DNA of 64,000 nt from Eunapius fragilis (Eukaryota; Porifera; Demospongiae; Spongillida; Spongillidae): positions 6,080,910 through 6,144,909 of the forward strand of contig OY811979.1 in NCBI GenBank assembly GCA_963681505.1, in the 5' to 3' direction. Shown here in pieces: positions 42,351-56,269 of this stretch. The translations under genes and the position numbers were made by a program. The stretch's first letter is position 1; each line of letters opens with the position of its first letter. Below the pieces are notes generated by a model that searched no databases, was not told the DNA's origin, and worked only from the letters and a program-made list of their open reading frames with translations.

Positions 42351-42549
42351 AGAGAATGTGGTATAAAAATCCCCTCAGAGAGTATCACAAGCATATACTC
42401 CAATGCAAATTGATCACATTTCATCATTGGGGATTTTTAGACACACATACATATATTATGCTGTCATCAACAAATGGTACAAAAAGGCAAAGAAAGGGTG
42501 AAAGCAACTAAATCCATGTACAGCCAATTGCCTGATTGTGTCAATGATC

Positions 42550-42588
42550 GTGTGTGTGTGTGTGTGTGTGTGTGCGTGTGTGTGTGTG
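42550..42588. repeat. GT dinucleotide microsatellite
   Basis: About 19 GT units with one GC interruption. Confidence 0.95.
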
Positions 42589-42837
42589 CATCAGGTCAGG
42601 GGAGGACAACCTTGCTGCAGGAAGGTGTGCTTTCATTTTTTTTTTGCACATCACTCACTCAACCCTTTGAACACAGCATTTTTTTTTGCAGCAAATCACA
42701 TCATACACATTGACCTGTGACATCAAGATACCAACACAAACGGTGGCATGGCTGTTTGCTTTTCACTAGCATTCCTTTAAATACTGCATTTATTGGGTAC
42801 CTCATGGTGATGACAACATACATGTATACTAACACAT

Positions 42838-45800
42838 CTATGCAGGCAGCTGAGATGTCACAACTTCAAAATGGTTACCATTCACATGAAGAATGTACAT
42901 TGATTTTTGTGTTACATCTTCAACGATTCCAGGATCAATGTGGGAAGGAAAACGTGGTTCCCATCTTTGGTTAATGGTTGAAAAGGCATATATGTTACAC
43001 TTTAACAGGTGGGCCAGTACTGACATTTCGTTTGTTGTCCCCCAAGAATTGACCTTATCTATACGTGTGTTATGTATGTACTCTTGTACACTACTGCCCA
43101 TGTCAACACACTGTGCTTCTTCCAAATAGGTAGCAATGCGCCTCATGTGACTAACAATAGCTGTGCGGATTTCAAAATGCTGGTCTTGTGACCCAGTTAT
43201 TATGTAGGAGAAAGAACGAAACAGACAGTTCCCATCACCTACAATTCTAACTACAGTGGTTAGGTCAGGGCGGTTTAAGAGAACGCTCCCACCCCCTTTT
43301 TCAGAATGGATTTCACCGTGGAAAGTAAGACCTAGTTGAGCACACTTTTCATGCTGCCATGTCAAATCAGTTTGGTGATAGCGGAACACATACCAAGTGG
43401 TAGTAGGGGCACTACGTTCTACCACGTGTGTTCTTTTGTTCTGTTTTTTACAAGAGCCATCGTCCAATTTACGCTTCTTAGGTGGTGTCTTCTTCAACTC
43501 ACTCGTACGTTTGGATGGTGGCAGTGTGGGTACAATACTGCTTGTGTCAACTGGTATTCTTTTGTTTTGTTTTGTACACGAGCCATCATCCAATTTACGC
43601 TTCTTAGTTGGTGGCTTTTTCAACTCACTCATAGGTTTGGGTGGCTGCAGTGGCACTATTCTGCTTGGGTCAACTACACTAAGCAAACCAGTAATCTTAT
43701 GCTTATCAGCTGTTTGTTTGTCTGGTACCTTTAAAGATGGTAGGTTACGTGTTAATGTTTTTCTGAGTCTGTTGACCTCCTCAATACATTCCAAGCTGAC
43801 TTTTATTGACTTTGGATCAAATGCTACCAGGTGAAGACCTTCTAGTGTCCTTACGCGAGACAACGCTACATATGCCATACCTGTGGCAAATACGTCAGAT
43901 GAGAGATCTATGATAGCACAGTCTAACGATAAACCCTGACACTTATGGATGGTCACTGCAAATGCTAGTATCAGAGGAAACTGCTTTCGGTACACAAAGC
44001 ATTTCTGAATTACCTGAAATTTGCTTCGCACTCTTTTTATTTGGCATTCTTTTGCAGGGTTGTGGTCAAACATGACATGGATGCAATCCACGCCAATTGA
44101 TTTAATAGTACCTAGGGCCCCGTTAACTAAGCCTTCCATGGTACTGATGTTTCTACGCAACATCACTCTTGCACCAACTGCTAACTTCAGCACAGCCTCT
44201 AAACCTGCTGTCAAGTTACAGTCTAGATTCAGTTTTTGAAGAGCTGCTGCAGCCCTCTTAGTCCACTTAACTGAACCTGTAGTCTCATCAGTCTCATCTA
44301 TACACGGCACCTCAACAATGCCCACACCCAAGTTTGCGAGCATGCCACAATTGAAAATGTCACAAGCTTTCCGTGTGGAAAACAGGCTCAGAGGTGATTT
44401 TCCACACTTTTGAAGGTCTTGGAACATTTCAAGAGGGGTGCATGTAATCACTCTGCTTTTTAATGTGGCAATAGTGTTTGCTGATAGAGAGTCTGTTCTC
44501 ACATCATTTAACAACAAACCAAACTCAAGATCTTCTTTCTGCCTCTGGTTAATGATCAACTCGTCATACTCCACACACTGATGCCAAATGTTTACAGATG
44601 TGAGGCAGCCTAGCCTTGTAGCTATCAGTTTGTTTGAAATGCTCTGAAATACAGGGGAGCCATGGACAGGGGGAAGCTGTAAAATATCCCCTACAAACAG
44701 GATGTTAATGCCACCAAACCACTGGTCACCGCCAAATAACTCTTCCAGTCTGAGGTGTATGTATGCTAGGTTCAAACTGGAGAGCATAGAAACTTCATCT
44801 ATTATGATTAGTTTCACATGCCTAAAACCATTTCGCATAACCTTTACAGATTCCTTGGGCAGGGGCCAATATGTAGAGGTTTTCCCCTCATGCTCTACTG
44901 GGAGCTGAAAGAGGCGATGTACTGTTACACCATTAATGTTATATGCTGCCAGACCAGTAGGGGCACATAATGCACACGTCAGGGCACCCATGTCTGGCCA
45001 TAGCTCAGCTATCTTAGCTTTAAGGGTATGAATGAGAAAAGACTTCCCTGTTCCACCAACCCCACTTAGGAACATGTACAATGGCTGCAAACTTGAGCAA
45101 GTGCATTCACCATCTTCATGTCTCTTTTGGTGGACAAGATGGGTGACAATACGATCAAATACTCGTACTTGATCCTGGTTGAGCTTAGCAACCATATGAT
45201 CAATGTTGACTGCTTCTGATGGACAATCATTTAGTTGGTAAACGTCTTCCATAGCAGTTTTGGCTTCTCCTTGCACCAAGCCATCTTCTGGGACCTGAGG
45301 GACAGGGGCTTCCTGCAGAAGGGCTCTTGCCTCGTTGATGGCATGCACCTTCTTGTGTGCTTCAAGTGCTACCTGTAGCCTCTGGTGATGGTCAGAGAGC
45401 ATGGGGTTAGCCGAAAGCTGACAACTAAATGCAGCCTCTGCAGTCTCTTGCTTTCCTACTAAATCACTTTCATTTCTGAAAGGGATGTAAAGGAGTATAA
45501 GAGAGTAAAAGTAATCCTCTCTCTGCTGCTCATTGCTGGGATCATACAGTTTATGATTGGGCAGCCATGCCTTGGTCCGCTTGCGGTACGCTCTCTGTCC
45601 ACTGGTGTCTGTACCACTGTACTCGTACCACTTTATGAAATCATACAGACACACATCGTCCAAGTTTCTTGGACGATGTGGATAGAAATTGTCCAAAACA
45701 TTATTTTCCAAAATGTCTGTTGATGTAGGGTCATGAGTATCAATGGAAACTAGCTGCTTGTGATTTTTTACACGACGTTTTCTCTTATGGGGAAATGCAG

Positions 45801-48800
45801 CATCAATCCATTTGACTGTTTCTGATTTTTCAGTCAAATGGTCTCCTAGCAGCAGATCACTGGCTTCATACAGCCCAACTTCCCTAGAACGCAAGCACCT
45901 GATTCCAAAAGACCATAGCTTGCTGTATATGGTACTGCTGGTGCTAACTTCCTGCCAGACATCTTGCATGTTACTCTTCTCTGCTTTGGTAACATACCCT
46001 GTCACATAGTGTGCCAGGGTCAGAGAAGACTCTGCTATGTACTGGATGTCCATGTTGGCTTTCCACAACAGCAGCAGAAGTGGGTTGTAGTCGTTAACAC
46101 GAGCTTCCTGTGGTAAACGTGGAAGCTGGTAGATTTTCTTTTTGGACTTGAGGCACTCCTCAACAGGGTACAGAGAGGCACATTCAGTGCTATCTCGAGG
46201 AAAGCCAGACTTACAAGTGGTGATGAATGTACCTTTAAGGTTTCTCTTACGCTTGCAGTACGCACTGCACGTGTGCATCTGGTACTTTGTGACCAGCTTA
46301 TGGAGTTCAGGATTAAGGGCAGCGTCGGGAATCTTACAAGTGATCCTTTCCTGAATCCATTTCAGAACACTTACAGGATCACTTTCACCAATCACAGGTG
46401 CCCCCTCTATCCAAAGCAGGATGTGGTAGTGTGGGGCACCTCTGGACTGATATTCCTTCTTATAGTAGTGATGTGTTACCACTCCAAGGACGGCGGCTTT
46501 CAGGATGACAAGATTAAAGAAAGCGTGGAATTTTAAGGAAAACACTCTTGAAACAGAGATGGCATCCTCTACGCACAATTTAGATATGGGATATGTGCTG
46601 GGCTGGTCATTGACCTTTCTCAGATAGCGAGCAATGTCCTCGCAGTCATACTCTGCACAGCTGAAGGTCAAGAAGAGGGTTGGTGTTCCCCACTCCCTAA
46701 CCATGCACTTTAGTTCACTACTCCTCAAGAACCAGAACTGTTTTGTACCACGAACCGTTTGGAATATGGTGGAAAGGTTAGCTTCTACAGCTTTATCAGA
46801 TTTGGACACACTGGACAGGAACTCATGCACAGGCAGACTGGTATTTCCTGTGCATTTCAACAGATTATAGATGCCAGATGCTATCTGGCGCATCTGCTGC
46901 TGTGACAAAAGAAAGAACACGTATTGTGCATCTTTTCTGAAGCGAGAGTCCTTGTTCAGGAGTCTAGACTTGGCATATTCAGATGATGAAATGGGCACTT
47001 CTCGTGTGTATAGTTCACCAAAATGTCCCGAAGGAAACAAATTGGGAAAACACATTACATCAAGATATGCTTGCCTATTGTCAAGTGGTTTTTCTTTCAC
47101 GTTCAACATTTTGTACTGATCAATGTCAGGACTGATGGAATTGTGCTGGTCCAATGAACGTATAGTATACGACTGGAACATGGCTATGTCTTCTTTGGTA
47201 GCCTTTTCTATCATGGTGCTAGAAGTGTTATCGATTGTTTCGACAACCTTCTTTGTAGCTTCTTCAAGGGATTCGTCATCAACATTCTTGTAAAGCCAAT
47301 TTATCTCTTTAAGTTTAACCAAAGCTGCCTTAACAACATTGATATCCACTAAAGATTGCCAGACCACCTTTCCTTTGGTTGGGACACCATTAACCATAAT
47401 GTACAGCTCCGGGTCAGGTATTGGCACTGCTGTATCAGTACCTACCTCACCTAGAGTTTCCATTGTTTTATTCAGTGGTAGTGGAAGGAAAAACACAGAA
47501 CCTTTGCAGGCCTGTAGCGAGTTGTATTTAGGCACATTACCAGTGTATGTGCCTAGTCTGACTATGGTCTGAAATGCTTTAGCCCTTTGAACTAACTGCC
47601 TGCTGAGGGCATCTAGCCTTTTTAACTCCTCTGGAACAGTCTCGGTCAAAAGGCCATTTAGGATACATCTAGGGGGCATTTTGTTTGCATTAAGTAGTGG
47701 GCGACAGTACATGCACACATACAGGTCATTTTGGTCCAAATCATGCTCAGTAAGATATGCTCTCAACCACATCCAAATGTCTGTATGGTACTTGTCACGA
47801 GTAAAATCTACACCTGAAACCTGTTTACGCTGGTGTAACCTCTCACAGCTACAACAGGGAAACTCTGGGTCATCTTTCCACCTAGCTTGCACTTCAGCAA
47901 TAACATCTGCATGACTTATCAAAAGATGGTGTTCAATGGGACCAAGGCCAGATACTGAGTGATCTTCAACAAACACTGCATTTTCACTCCCATCTTCACT
48001 AAACACCAGGGATAGGTCTGCAAAGCCCAGTGTGTGTACTACCTCTTCTACATTACCAGAAGAAAGAGCTTCGTCTATGTGGGCCACTGCAAAGTGACTC
48101 TTGCGCACAGAGTACAAAAGCCACAGAAATCTTCTCAGCATTGGATAGTGTGTTGAGGCTGCTCGAATTACTCTTAGTGGACATGCACATGACAGCATCT
48201 CACAAGATATGGGATGCCCATGCAGTTCACTGACCCTAGGCTGTTCTCCATCATCTGGAGTGTCAGGAATAGTAGCCTGTGCCTGTTGAACTAAAGTACA
48301 ACCTCTGTCTATTTTGTCAAGCCCCTGTCGTATCTCATTGTGTGACTTTTTAAAGAGGGACTTTGTGGTACATATTACCTCTATCTCCTCTTTACTGGGC
48401 TGTCTGCACTCACTAGAACATTCCCACTTTAGTGGCCTCATGCTCATTGTCCCTATCTCCTTACTGACAACACAGCGACCATGCTGGTCTACTGGCATGG
48501 CTTGTACGTGTTTAACTGGTGTGTAAGAACTATCATAAAAATACGGCTCTGAACCCACAGAGTGACAACGCTCCAAACTGTCTACATTGGAATGCGAAAA
48601 ACTCAAAGCATTGATGGAGCGCGCACCTTTAATGAGCGCCCCAGCATGTACTCTACGCAGGCTCAAAGCTTTGCTTACCAAAGCATTTGTGCAAATCTCA
48701 GCTACTGCTTCACTAGCAGTTCGTGTGAGCACCTTTTTAGCTAGACAGGGATTAACTTTATTGAAGGCATCATTCAACTGTCCAAGTAATGAGCTATTGT

Positions 48801-50078
48801 TATGAAGGGCTTTATTTAGCTCACCCTTGTATGTAACCTGTACACTAGGACTAGGCTCAAACAGAGAGTATCTAAAGGGAGAAGAATAGAAAAACAGAAG
48901 TTAAATATGAATATTTTATGTTTTAGATATTATATGCGCACCCTCGTTAAATTTAGGTTTGTTATTCTGAGTGAGGTATGTAAATTTTTAAGCATGAATT
49001 ATTCACGCACAAGGTATGGAGTATATGGGGCAGTGCAATAGAAATTTGGGCTTATGTAGGACAACTAAAAGAATTTAATGCTTGCCATTGATACGTATGG
49101 CTATGAGAGCGCTATCCTGTATCCAAAAACTGTTAAATTTGAAAAGCAAAAGCCCAATTTTCTCTTGCACTGCCCCATATGTATTGTGGGCGTTATTCGT
49201 TTTCCTATCTACATGTAACTCACAGACGACTCGCAAGAACACACGCATACGATACAATATATCGGTCCCTTGCGTGTAGGACACATTGCACCCAAACATT
49301 GCAAACACTCCTACCTCATAGGATTTCTTTTCCTGCGGCTGTTTATCCTTGAGATATCTCTCTTGGCCTTTGGATTTGCCTGATATTGATCTTGTTTGGA
49401 GGCTAAAATCAGTTCTCTATTTTGATCATAGTAGGCCTTCATGCTATCCTTCTTACTTTCCGGATCAAGCCAGTATTGGGCCTTCGCGCTCTCCTTCTTA
49501 CTTTCCGGATCAAGGCAATATTGGGCCTTCGCGCTCTCCTTCTTACTTTCCGGATCAAGCCAGTATTGGGCCTTCGCGCTCTCCTTCTTACTTTCCGGAT
49601 CAAGCCAGTATTGGGCCTTCGCGCTCTCCGTCTTACTTTCCGGATCAAGCCAGTATTGGGCCTTCGCGCTCTCCTTCTTACTTTCCGGATCAAGGCAATA
49701 TTGGGCCTTCGCGCTCTCCTTCTTACTTTCCGGATCAAGCCAGTATTGGGCCTTCGCGCTCTCCTTCTTACTTTCCGGATCAAGCCAGTATTGGGCCTTC
49801 GCGCTCTCCTTCTTACTTTCCGGATCAAGCCAGTATTGGGCCTTCGCGCTCTCCTTCTTACTTTCCGGATCAAGCCAGTATTGGGCCTTCATGCTATCCT
49901 TCTTACTCTCAGGATCGGCTTTGTAGCGCTTCCTGTCGCAAGTCTTCTTTTTTTCATGCGCTTCTTGAAAACTGTCACGCTCCTCAATATCTTGCGACTC
50001 GCCAACACAACAGTCATCATTTAACTTTGCGATCTTCTTTGCACGATTCTTTTCTCTTCGCGATCGACGTGACGGCAT
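42838..50078 (-). CDS. Helitron transposase: Rep (HUH), Pif1-like helicase, OTU protease, two exons
   Basis: Exon 1 50078-49315, intron 49314-48872 (443 bp, GT..AG), exon 2 48871-42838. The junction codes Pro-Met-Arg-Tyr-Ser and keeps frame; total about 2265 residues with no stop. Exon 1: MPSRRSRREKNRAKK then eleven 15-residue repeats (YWLDPESKKESAKAQ). Exon 2: Cys-rich N-region (CCSCERLHQRK, CMYCRPLL), Rep domain with HUH motif HYH (GAPHYHILLW, about residue 1069) and paired Tyr (HYVTGYVTK, about 1212), helicase Walker A GVGGTGKSF (about 1524), Walker B IIIDEVSM, TIHKCQGLSLD and YVALSRVRT motifs, and a C-terminal OTU cysteine protease (GDGNCLFRSF about 2132; HVNGNHFEVV). All catalytic motifs are intact, so this could be an active rolling-circle transposase. 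A second, partial copy lies inverted at 60410-64000. Confidence 0.95.
49431..49925 (-). repeat. 45-bp coding tandem repeat, 11 units
   Basis: Encodes 11 units of 15 residues (Y[WC]LDPESKKESAKAQ). Units differ mainly at W/C in position 2 and K/T in position 9. Because the unit is a multiple of three with few stops, long antisense frames of up to 244 codons exist here and should not be annotated as genes. Confidence 0.97.
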
Positions 50079-50448
50079 TTTGAAGAAAACAAACCAGACA
50101 CGTCAAGCTTTTGGTACAACCGTGACAACAATTGAATAGTATGACTGTAGCGCACTATATGAAATATAGAACGTGTTCAACCCCACGTTCCCGCCCACTT
50201 TTATGTCTTCCAAAGGCCGATAAAATCTGTTGTGGACTATACTAACAAAACTAAGTTTGCTAGAGATTGAAATTTGTGTCAAGCATAACTCTTGCTACTA
50301 ACATAATAAAACAAATCCAACTCGACAATAAGTTTCTAACTTGTTGGTTCTAGTGCTTCCGCATAACGGCTAACATTATACTTCAATCGTGACAAAGATG
50401 CAATGCAATAAACCTCTTATCCGAGCAAATCTTATCTTATCAGATCCG

Positions 50449-50483
50449 GAAGAAGAAGAAGAAGAAGAAGAAGAAGAAGAAGA
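50449..50483. repeat. GAA microsatellite near the Helitron 5' end
   Basis: About 11 GAA units on the plus strand, 215 bp inside the Helitron 5' hairpin. The same tract, in the same relative place, occurs in the other Helitron 5' ends. Confidence 0.9.
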
Positions 50484-50696
50484 TGGAGAAACTTTTTTTC
50501 AGGTTCGAGTGTGGGAACGAGAGAGCGTTATCTCTGTTGTCCGAGCTTTCTAAGCGTCGGCAGTTTTATTACATTGTAGGTAATTGTTGGCTGTATCCAA
50601 ATACGCTCGCTAAAGTCCAACTGATTCTACGGTGCAGCGGCAATAGTGGAATCTGGTGTTTCGCTAATCGTATTCATCACACTTCAAATCCTACAT

Positions 50697-50720
50697 AGGA
50701 CCTACTAACGTAGGTCCTGA
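50697..50720 (-). repeat. Helitron 5' terminus: TC plus hairpin (left copy)
   Basis: On the minus strand TC (50720-50719), then stem AGGACCTAC, loop GTTA, stem GTAGGTCCT, then ATGTAGGATTTG. It marks the 5' end of the large Helitron, 619 bp before its ATG. Confidence 0.8.
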
Positions 50721-50760
50721 TACACACACGAGATTCTAACCTACTTAAGTTTAAGTTTAT

Positions 50761-51096
50761 TTAATGATCTTGGAACGCTCTGCCAAGGATTGCCCTGACA
50801 TTTGCCCTAACAAGGGTCAGGTTCAGCCTTCCGTATAGAGCTGCGATGGCTACGGACTTTGGGCAGTTCTGTCTTATGGCCAGTCGGGGAGCAAGATGAG
50901 ATAATGCCCACTTAGCTTCTGTACCCCAGCAACCATACGTCTCTACTGCAAGCGGGATGGACACCCAATCAAATTCAGTACATTTGGCATCATTTGACTT
51001 ATGCTTGCGTTCCTCGGCTGCAAAGGCTGTCACACTCGCTTCAGGTGAATTGCTAGAAACTAGCGGTGATGTGACAGTGAAGTCGAAAGCAGCCGG
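50761..51096 (-). pseudogene. REL-endonuclease C-terminal part (left arm)
   Basis: Minus frame AAFDFTVTSPLVSSNSPEAS to LYGRLNLTLVRANVRAIL, one open frame of about 110 residues. It starts abruptly at the CCGG junction with the GINGER-like element. Missing upstream half: RPAVVLAANWMLGKP at 56.8 kb. Confidence 0.6.
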
Positions 51097-51255
51097 TGTC
51101 ACGAAATAGATTATCCCCCGTAATCAATTATCCCCCGGATAATCAATTCCGGAATAGTTTATCCCCCGGATAAATTATTCCGGAATAGTTTATCCCCCTT
51201 TGGAATAGATTATCCCCCCCCCCCCCCCTCCCCCGTTCCTTCTTCTTTCTCTCCC

Positions 51256-51485
<230 letters not shown>

Positions 51486-51864
51486 GTGAACTTATATGTA
51501 CGTGCGTGTGTTACTGGGTATGCAATACGTGTGTACCACTGATATCAGAAGTAAAACATAATCTGAGGCAACATGGACTCTTATTTTGAATTGATCTATC
51601 ACACTATTCCATTAACACGCTTAGTACGGCTGAGTTAGTGCACTGCTGGTGCATCGTACTTCGCTCCATGTGTGAGTTAAGGTTCTCCACATATTTTTTT
51701 TTTTCTGCTGCTGATGTGCATGTGACAATTAATGGCTTCGTGCATGGAATTACTGCATATAATTCAAGGTTAATAACAATCCAAGCTTTCAGTTCAAAAG
51801 GTTGTCCACATAATATAATACTGCTTCTTCATAATTCATTTCTTTGCTCTTGGAAATAATTGAA

Positions 51865-52835
51865 ATCATCAGCTATAAGTGACAGAAACATTAAATTAAA
51901 AGCATTATATAATTAACATCAGAATAGATTACCTCTGGGTATAGAACATCCCAGGCAAGGATGTTTGCTTTGTTGCCTCCATATCCCTCATCAATGGCAA
52001 TTCCATATAAAAAGTGCTGAACTGCATCAACCTTCACGAAGAATTTAACAGTTTCTAATTGATAAATGCATAACTAAGCATACCACTTTGCAGTTAACGA
52101 TGGGCCACTTTCTGAAGAGAGACTTAAGCTCAGTAGGATTTATTGAGCTAAACATTCCATCACGCTTTCCTTGAATGTAAACATCAAAGAAGCCTGACTT
52201 CACAAGGTTTTTGCAAATCAGCTGCAGATGTTCCTAACAAGTGATGTGCATGTTAATAACAGCACATATACACATTTCTAACCTCATAATCATGGCAAGA
52301 TTGTACAAGATCTTCAAAGGACAAGTGCTGATCCCTGGTGATGTTCAGCAGATCAATATGTAATGTGTTCCAATTTTTAACGTTTACCTGTCTACGAATG
52401 CTGGAAGTGGTTTCTTCCAAAGCTTTAAATTCTTAGCATGTTTTTCATAAAAGCACCTTTCAGGTAAAGGATCAACTGGACTAATTTCCTCAGGCAGTGG
52501 TGTGTTGAACTTTGGCAATAAACTTTTGTATGTGCATGTCTTCACTGTGTGGATTTTTGAAAAATTTGTTTACATTACTAGTAATTCTTGTGACATAAGC
52601 AAGAACATACTACCTGTCTCAGAAGAACTACTGGTGAACTGTTAAAAAAGTTCAAAATCAGATGCGTTCATGACAATTTGTAATAATGGTACCTTTTCAA
52701 TAGAAGCTTTAACATCTAGCAAGGCTCCTGTGGAACACTGGTTCAGAATGAACTGTTCTGTTTTATCATTGATAATGACCACTTTAGATGGACTGTTGTG
52801 TGCATTGGTGCAAGTAAATACATATCTTTTGATTG
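51865..52835 (-). CDS. Unrecognised spliced gene carried by the GINGER-like element (left-arm copy)
   Basis: Mirror of 57667-58564, with the same exons in the opposite orientation. See the right-arm entry for the exon structure. The upstream end is cut by the N gap. Confidence 0.5.
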
Positions 52836-52855
52836 CATATTGTTGATTTGTGTCA

Positions 52856-53055
52856 NNNNNNNNNNNNNNNNNNNNNNNNNNNNNNNNNNNNNNNNNNNNN
52901 NNNNNNNNNNNNNNNNNNNNNNNNNNNNNNNNNNNNNNNNNNNNNNNNNNNNNNNNNNNNNNNNNNNNNNNNNNNNNNNNNNNNNNNNNNNNNNNNNNNN
53001 NNNNNNNNNNNNNNNNNNNNNNNNNNNNNNNNNNNNNNNNNNNNNNNNNNNNNNN
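52856..53055. other. Assembly gap, 200 N
   Basis: Exactly 200 unknown bases at the inner end of the left arm. Frames of X residues reported across it have no meaning. Confidence 1.
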
Positions 53056-53184
53056 TTCTAGTTCGATTGCTATAACAAGCTAAACGATCTGATCGTCGGG
53101 AGTCTTGTTAGAGACGGGGTCACGTATAAAATTTTTAATGACATTCATAGTCGGAACTTCCAAAGTTGCTTACGTTAAATTTGC

Positions 53185-53688
53185 ATGCATGGTTTATCTG
53201 ATAATAGTTTAAAGTACATTTATCCTGTATTATATGGCTTCACTTTTGCCAATGCTTTTTAAACTTTTATCAACCTTTTGTCCTTACTAGTGTAATATTA
53301 CGCCTCAACAAGATTGCAGATTCTGAAATAAACCTGTCATGATCGCATAAATGGACGTTTTTGCTACCTGGGTCTATACTAAATGCAATATATATACCAA
53401 ATTCTATTCTACCAGAAAAATTTAGGAAACAAGTAATAAAAACTTCTCTATACGAGAAGGTTGGAGGGGTATAGGAATGCAAAGGTGATGGTGATGTAAA
53501 AAGCTTAGGATTAAGGCTTCTGATTGAAAAGGAAAAGTGAAACACACCTATATTAGCACGCACATGTAACATGTTGCTAAAATAGGTCTGTTTCATTTTC
53601 CCTTTTCAATCAGAAGCCTTAATTGTACCTTGCTTTTGCACCACCATCACCTTTGATTCCTATATACGCCCAACCTTCTCGTAATCGT
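53185..53688 (+). mobile_element. Copy of the 18.2-18.9 kb repeat with palindromic MITE (copy 5)
   Basis: 53185-53428 matches about 18175-18625 with deletions (TTTATCTGATAATAG, ATTATATGGCTTCACTT, GATTCTGAAATAAACCTGTC). The palindrome follows from ACAAGTAATAAAAAC at 53429 and is truncated at about 53688, where CTCGTA runs into unrelated sequence. Confidence 0.75.
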
Positions 53689-53750
53689 TGCAAAAGTCGA
53701 CAACAGTGCTGTTTTTATTTTATTTACAATTAGGTTGACCTTATAGTATA

Positions 53751-53965
53751 ACAAGTAATAACATTCTCTATACGAGAAGGTTGGTTGTATATAGGAATCA
53801 AAAGCAATGATGGTGGTTATTAAAACAAGGACCAAGGCTTCTGATTGAAAATGAAGTAGACCAATATTAGTAACATGTTAAATGTATAGGTGTATTTAAT
53901 TTTTCCTTTTCAATCAGAACCCTTGTTCCGTTGCTATTTACACCACAATCACCTTTGATTCCTAA
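53751..53965. mobile_element. Palindromic MITE (copy 6), truncated
   Basis: Left end ACAAGTAATAACATTCTC; arm GGTTGGTTGTATATAGGAATC. The right arm stops after TTTGATTCCTA (53965) without its terminus. It is 62 bp from copy 5, much as copy 3 is 63 bp from copy 2. Confidence 0.8.
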
Positions 53966-56269
53966 GACCTTTTGCACCAAAACGATGATTCTCACCAAAC
54001 GATGATACTCCTTTTTAATGCGTTCAATTGATTAACGGTATTCCTCCACCTACATTACACAAGTACCATTAATCCTATTCCAATTTAAAGTAAATGAGAT
54101 TCATGGTTTTGTGCATAAGGTATATATACTTTAATGACATTCATGATACTGCAGGATTATTATATGGACGTAGGTACTCTACATGCACCATTGTTCTAAA
54201 TTCCACTGATGTGCTATTTCGCTCTTAAGGGGAAGAGTACCAAGCAATTAATTGCAAGGAGCTAGGTTGCTTATAACCTTGCAACAATACCCAATATATT
54301 GCAATCTGACAGTCAATGGCAGACCACGTAATCCTCAAAGCAAGTGGAGGATGATACCTTGTCATAACGTTGGCCATTTCATCTCAAGTATCATTGGAAT
54401 GCGCGCGAAAATTTGTGGTGCGCATTCCAATTTTTCCACAGGGGAAGAGTACGTTCTGGTTTCCAGGCTATTGTGGTTTGCGGATTTAAATGGCTAGTGT
54501 ATTTCCGTCGCAGATTTGCATTGTACGTTACATGCGCCGGCTTAGTTTCTTTGCTATGTTAAAATTTAAAATTGAAATTTGCAATGGTCTTGCAGCAAGG
54601 TGCATTCAACCTTGATGGGTACTAATAATACAGCACGAATCAAAATAACTGCGGAAAGAAACGACCGTGGGTTAGCATTTTGGAATACATTTACCTTACG
54701 TATAAATAACAGCCTACTACGTATCTCGCAATTTACAGACAAAAATATAGTACTAACCAAGGAATAAGCAATAGGAATGAGCTATTTAGCAACTTCACGA
54801 AGTGCACTCCGTAGAAATGTATATCGCAAGTAAGACACGTCATACGACTAATTATATTCATATTCAGGTACGAGGGGGGGTCCAGACACCCTGGACCCCC
54901 CCCCCCCCCCCCCCTCGCTCGATCCGCCACTGGACTACGTAAACAGTGACGGCGATCTCGAACGCTTCATTGTAATAGCTCGTGAGAACCAAAGTGGTTA
55001 AAAACGGCACATGTTCTAATTATAATCATTGCTTAATTATTTCATAATCTACCGCTGTAACTAAACTATTCCTTCCATTTTAGCGATATACCATGCATGC
55101 TAATAGTTTATCGATCCAACATTTATCGATGCCGTAACGTTACCTTTGGCAGGGCCGTAGGAATAGGTCCGGCAAGTCCGGCATCCGCCGGACGAACGAG
55201 GAAAAAAAAAAATTTTAATTTAAATTTTTACAAGTCATCGGCCCTTTTTGAGACAATGAGTAGAGCTGGAGAGCATTGCATGGCATGCGCAGCGCCGCAT
55301 GCATGTATTGTATACAAGGACCAGTGTATGGATGAATTTTTATTTGCTTCTCGTGTGAATTTTGAAGTGAAGCTCAGTTCTTGTTTTCTGTGACCTGCTC
55401 CGTGCATTATTATACATTCGTCGGTGCATCATACGTTTGCAGCGCAATTCAGCCTGTTTATATTTTCGCTATCCCAAGGGCAGCAAACACTTATATGTGA
55501 AGTTTAAAAAGATCTGCAGTTGATTTTATAAACCGCCAGCGACAAATGCTACATCTGAACGATATTTTAGTGCTTAGAGACGAGTGAAAACCTATCTCAG
55601 CACAGCAATGTCTCAACAAAGGCTTAATACGTTTGATGCCTCCATGTTAATAAAGACAGGACAGATAAACTGAATCTTAAAGCCAAATTCAATGACTTCG
55701 TGTAAAGCTCCCAACATGTTTTAGATTTAGATTGCACTAAGCCATTGTCTGTTATACGACTGATTGAATTTATAGCTGGGCATGCAGCAGAATTGTATAG
55801 AGAATTACGAAAGTGCACATAGGGATCATCATAATTATAGTGGAGCGTAACTGTTATTATGTTTTGTAACTTAAAAAGTGTGAAAGTTGCAAAGCGGCTG
55901 GGGCGGAGCCCCAGACCCCAAATAGAGAGCGCTACCGCTTTGCTGGCGGACAGTGGTACCCTTGATACACACCCACTTCTTTCCCTTGTGAATATAATTA
56001 CATTCCCCGGACCACATATTTACAGCCCCTACGGGCCTGTTTGGGTGGTCGTTTTGTTGTTCCTTTCGGTCCGCGCTTGACATACGCAGATCTGGCAGCA
56101 TCTTTCCATTTTTAGATGCTAGAGTGGAATCAGAATTGTCCTTGAGATTGCCATCGAATTTGATAACGCTGGTTATTTTATACTGGTACGTCATGAATAC
56201 CGCTGTTATTTTATACTGGTGCGTCATGAACATTGTAATAGTTGATGTAATGTGCTAGTTGTACATCAA
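53966..56269. other. Intergenic region without a supported gene
   Basis: Contains a G/C palindrome at about 54876-54917 (GGGGGGTCCAGACACCCTGG with a long C tract), a small inverted repeat at 54398-54430 (GGAATGCGC) and a 35-base direct repeat at about 56168-56228 (GGTTATTTTATACTGGTACG versus TGTTATTTTATACTGGTGCG). No exon set could be defended. Confidence 0.5.

Noticed and set aside
49349..50083. Long plus-strand frames (244, 200 and 161 codons) opposite Helitron exon 1, and their mirror at 60405-61139
   Set aside because: They arise because a 45-bp tandem repeat lacks stops in most frames. The minus-strand frame has a proper start, splice donor and homologues; the antisense frames do not.
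52798..53083. Frames made of X residues
   Set aside because: They span the 200-N gap.
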